DNA of 64,000 nucleotides from Scylla paramamosain (taxonomy: Eukaryota > Arthropoda > Malacostraca > Decapoda > Portunidae), in assembly GCF_035594125.1 (NCBI RefSeq), contig NW_026973750.1, positions 1 through 64,000 on the forward strand, read 5' to 3'. Below the pieces are notes generated by a model. That model was not told the DNA's origin. It was given only the letters and a program-made list of their open reading frames with translations, and did not search any database. The position numbers and the translations under genes are program-made. This document shows positions 61,242 to 64,000 of this stretch, piece after piece. Each line of letters starts with the position of its first letter. Position 1 is the first letter of the stretch.

Positions 61242-64000
61242 ATACAAAGAAAAATACCAGTGTGTTGAAATTATGTTCATGGAATGTATGTGGAGTAAGG
61301 GAAAAATTGAATGATCCGGAAATTCTTAAGTTCTTAATGCAATATGATCTGGTTTGGCTGTTAGAGGTTAAAAGTGCGTATGAAAAAAGCGTACCTGGTT
61401 TCTATATGTATAACAATAAGTCAAGAGTAGGCTGTAACAGAGGTGGTGTTATGTTGCTCATCAAATGTGCGTTGATGCAATATGTGACCAATGTAAACAT
61501 GGAGGAAGATGACATGATATGGGTGAATTTATCGGTGTGTAAAGATGTGAAATTCGGTGGTGTTTATATACCTCCAGAAGACTCACTATATTGCGAAGCT
61601 TCACCGTTTCGAGCGTTAAGTGAGATGTGTTTGAACACTCGTGACGTAGTTGTTTTAGGTGATTTTAATGCACGAGTTGGATCACATGTGTTGTCGTGTG
61701 GTAATGGAAGTGTCTATAGATATGATGGTGTGAAGGATCCGGTAGTGAATAGTCACGGGCGTATGTTGCGTAACATGTGTAGAAGTAACAATATGGTTGT
61801 GATGAATCACCTGAACAGAAAAGGAACTACCTTAGGAGGTGACTTATCTTTTAGAAGAGGATCAAGATGGACATCGGAGATTGACTTGTGCGTGGTTACT
61901 TCCGATTGCGTAAGATTTGTCAGTTCGGTCGAGGTAAACAAGTCAGTTAAAGGTTCCGACCACGCCCCAATTTGCGTAGATCTCGCTACTAAAGAAATGA
62001 CTCAAGTTTCCCCGACAGAGCTGTTAGAACGAGCTAACGGTCTGGGTGAGTCATACCGAAGAATACTTGCAAACGAGTCGATGTGGAAAAGTCCAAGATA
62101 TGACACCGTAAACTTACATGATTTCAGTACCGAATTGCTAAGTCTCGATCCACCGAATCCGGACGCTGTTAGTATTGAAAATATTTCTGAAGCCTTCAGA
62201 TCGAGCAGTGAAATTATTCATGAAGCTGCTCGTAGGAACAGATGTGGACGTCTCGACCAGCAGGAAGAAACGTGGGACAGAACGTTGCCGCGCTGGAGAA
62301 GGATATTAGAAACAAATGATGCTAAGTTCATATGGAAGGCCATTAACTGGTCAGGGAATATTGATACGCACGAACACAGACAACCTGAAGACGATCAACT
62401 AAAGACCCATTTCGAGAGCTTGTTAAATAATGAGTGTCACACTAATAGTATTCGCACTGTATGTATAGATGACTCGACTCCAACGATACCCGTATTAGAC
62501 GAACCTTTCACTGTACAAGAATTAGATAAAGTACTCAAGGATGTGAATGTTAGAAAAAGTTATGTTGGTATTTGTCCAGGAATTATGAGAGCTTTACCTG
62601 TTGACTGGATCATGTTCTTTTTACATATGTTTAACGTTGTTTTTCTTAATGTGTGTTATCCAGTTTCATGGAGTTGTAGCAAACATTTTGTACTCTTCAA
62701 AGGAGGTAAAGACAGACTTGAATGTGGAAACTACAGAGGCATATCCATTATGAATACATTGGCAAAATTGTATGATTACTTAATTTTGAACAGATTAAAA
62801 CTATGGACAAGTATTGATAAATGTCAAGCAGGTGCTCAAAGCGGTCGAGGATGTGTCGAACAAATAATGACGTTAAGATTATTATGTGACCTGGCTAATT
62901 ATAAGAAAAAGAAGCTGTATATGTTATTCATAGATTACAGCAAAGCATATGATAGAGTGCCTCGAGGTAAATTGCTTGAATTGCTTAAATCACGTGGTTG
63001 TGGTAAGGTTATGTTGCGTGCTATACAAGCTATGTATTCCTGTACTCAAAGTGTGTTACGTTCTGCAACTATTGATGCCACTGTTGGAGTCCGCCAAGGA
63101 TCTCCATCGAGTTGTCTCTTATTCACCATATACATGGATGAGGTGGTTAGGATGATAAACAGGTGTGTAGATACAGATGGATTCTTGGGGAAACTACATA
63201 CGCTCCTTCTTATGGATGACATGGTAATACTAGCTACTTCTAAAGAAATGTGTGTGAGAAAGTTAACCGCAGTGTTGGATTATTGCCAAGAATATGGAAT
63301 GGTACTTAATGAAAAGAAAACAAAACTTATGGTAGTGCGAGGTACAGATGAAGACAGATTGCCGTTAACTGTTCGTAACATCAAGATAGACTGTGTTCAT
63401 AAGTATCTTTACCTTGGGGCATGGATTTGTGATGATGCAAAGATGAACACAGTATTGGACCTTCACGAAACCGTGAATGAGATGCAACTCAATAAATTTG
63501 CAATTTTTTGTGCAGCAAATAACATTATGCCATATACATACAAGCGCAAAGTATTTGATGCTGCTGTCACTTCTGCCCTTCTTTATAGCTCAGAAACATG
63601 GTTGACAAATAATCCTAGAAAGATAATTGTTCAATACAATAGAGCAGTAAAGAACTTGCTAGGGGTAAGGAAATTTACAAGCCCCGACATGTGTCTTATT
63701 GAATCAGGTATTCCACCTGTACTTGATGTCATAGCAAAAAGGAGAAGGAAATTTCTAGAATCAAAGTTAAGGGAACCGAACGTTGAAGAACCATTCTATG
63801 TTGCATTTGAGTTGTGCAGAGTAGCTAATACTCCAGGGTATCAATTTGTGATGAAGGCACTACAGTATAGAGATAACGTAAGTCCACTGGATATAGTCAA
63901 AATAAAAATTAGAGAAAAACCCGAGACGGCATCTAAGTATGTGGCGTACAGATCAGTAATTAACCCTGAACTATCAGTACATCCAGTTTATGTCAGCAAT
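61220..64000 (+). CDS. LINE-G ORF2: endonuclease-reverse transcriptase, intact, 3' end outside window
   Basis: 927 codons without a stop. Endonuclease: VLKLCSWNVCGVREKLN (Asn), LVWLLEVKSAYEKS (Glu), VVVLGDFNARVGSH (D-x-N), SEIDLCVVTSDC and VKGSDHAPICVDL (S-D-H). RT: NVRKSYVGICPGIMRALP, ECGNYRGISIMNTLAKLYD, KCQAGAQSGRGCVEQIMTLR, MLFIDYSKAYDRVPRGKLLE, VGVRQGSPSSCLLFTIYMDE, LHTLLLMDDMVILAT (catalytic, Met for Ala before D-D) and HKYLYLGAWICDDAKM. The C-terminal part contains TSALLYSSETWL. The first ATG in frame is near 61348, inside the endonuclease, so translation probably depends on ORF1 by overlap or re-initiation. Confidence 0.93.

Larger units (their letters stand above)
60480..64000 (+). 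mobile_element. LINE-G: non-LTR retrotransposon, ORF2 open to window edge
   Basis: ORF1 60507-61241 (one stop) and ORF2 61220-64000, overlapping by about 20 bp in another phase. It is the least damaged LINE in the window. The 3' end is beyond the right edge. Clade not settled: the coiled-coil/RRM-like ORF1 recalls L1/Tx1-type elements, but the RT active site is L-M-D-D-M. Confidence 0.88.

Overview
This window is eukaryotic DNA, most likely from an arthropod and probably a decapod crustacean. It has spliced genes, very long dinucleotide and trinucleotide microsatellites, TTAGG-type (AACCT) repeats and dense nested transposons of many classes. There are no operons or ribosome binding sites. 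The decapod call is inference from repeat style and from the protein resemblance of the one host gene; no database was searched.

Host gene (minus strand, about 1-30,900). Four small exons at 30728-30900, 10878-11008, 401-543 and 1-126 encode the N-terminal and central part of an FtsJ-family mitochondrial 2'-O-methyltransferase (MRM2/FTSJ2-like). The gene runs off the left edge. Its introns are about 19.7 kb, 10.3 kb and 0.27 kb, and everything else between 127 and 30727 is intronic. The exons are short and none is obvious as an open reading frame; I found them from splice sites, reading phase and family motifs.

Intronic repeats, 1-31 kb. These include broken copies of several LINEs. LINE-A is the commonest, with pieces at 1155-2568, 11955-12828, 15425-16925, 21340-21558 + 26703-27770, 28152-28510, 31355-31675 and 33239-36205. 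LINE-B (7700-10485), LINE-H (11530-11935) and LINE-I (2575-3830) are also here. There is a Tc1/mariner-type transposase pseudogene (16935-20060) split by an RTE-type LINE (17197-19185), an 8-bp-TSD hAT MITE (4810-5148), and an apparently complete DIRS-type tyrosine-recombinase retrotransposon (21559-26702) sitting in the 5' leader of a LINE-A copy.

31-46 kb. A mariner pseudogene (31778-32420) and the longest LINE-A copy come first. Then follows LINE-D (minus), which is split by a MULE DNA transposon (40170-43685) carrying a PHD + FLYWCH + MULE transposase gene with one intron and one single-base frame break. A tRNA-like sequence lies inside the MULE. From 45 to 46.6 kb is a repeat-rich spacer with AACCT units, GC hairpins and an inverted repeat.

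46.6-64 kb. LINE-E (plus, related to LINE-D) is split by a solo LTR. LINE-F follows, with an ORF2 broken by one stop. Next is a truncated Ty3/gypsy element carrying a nested hAT element, then a 31-bp minisatellite. LINE-G comes last; its long ORF2 is fully open and runs off the right edge.

No prokaryotic-type system, CRISPR array or defence island is present. The most informative signals are the nested insertions with exact target-site duplications, the near-complete DIRS and MULE elements, and the hidden MRM2 gene.
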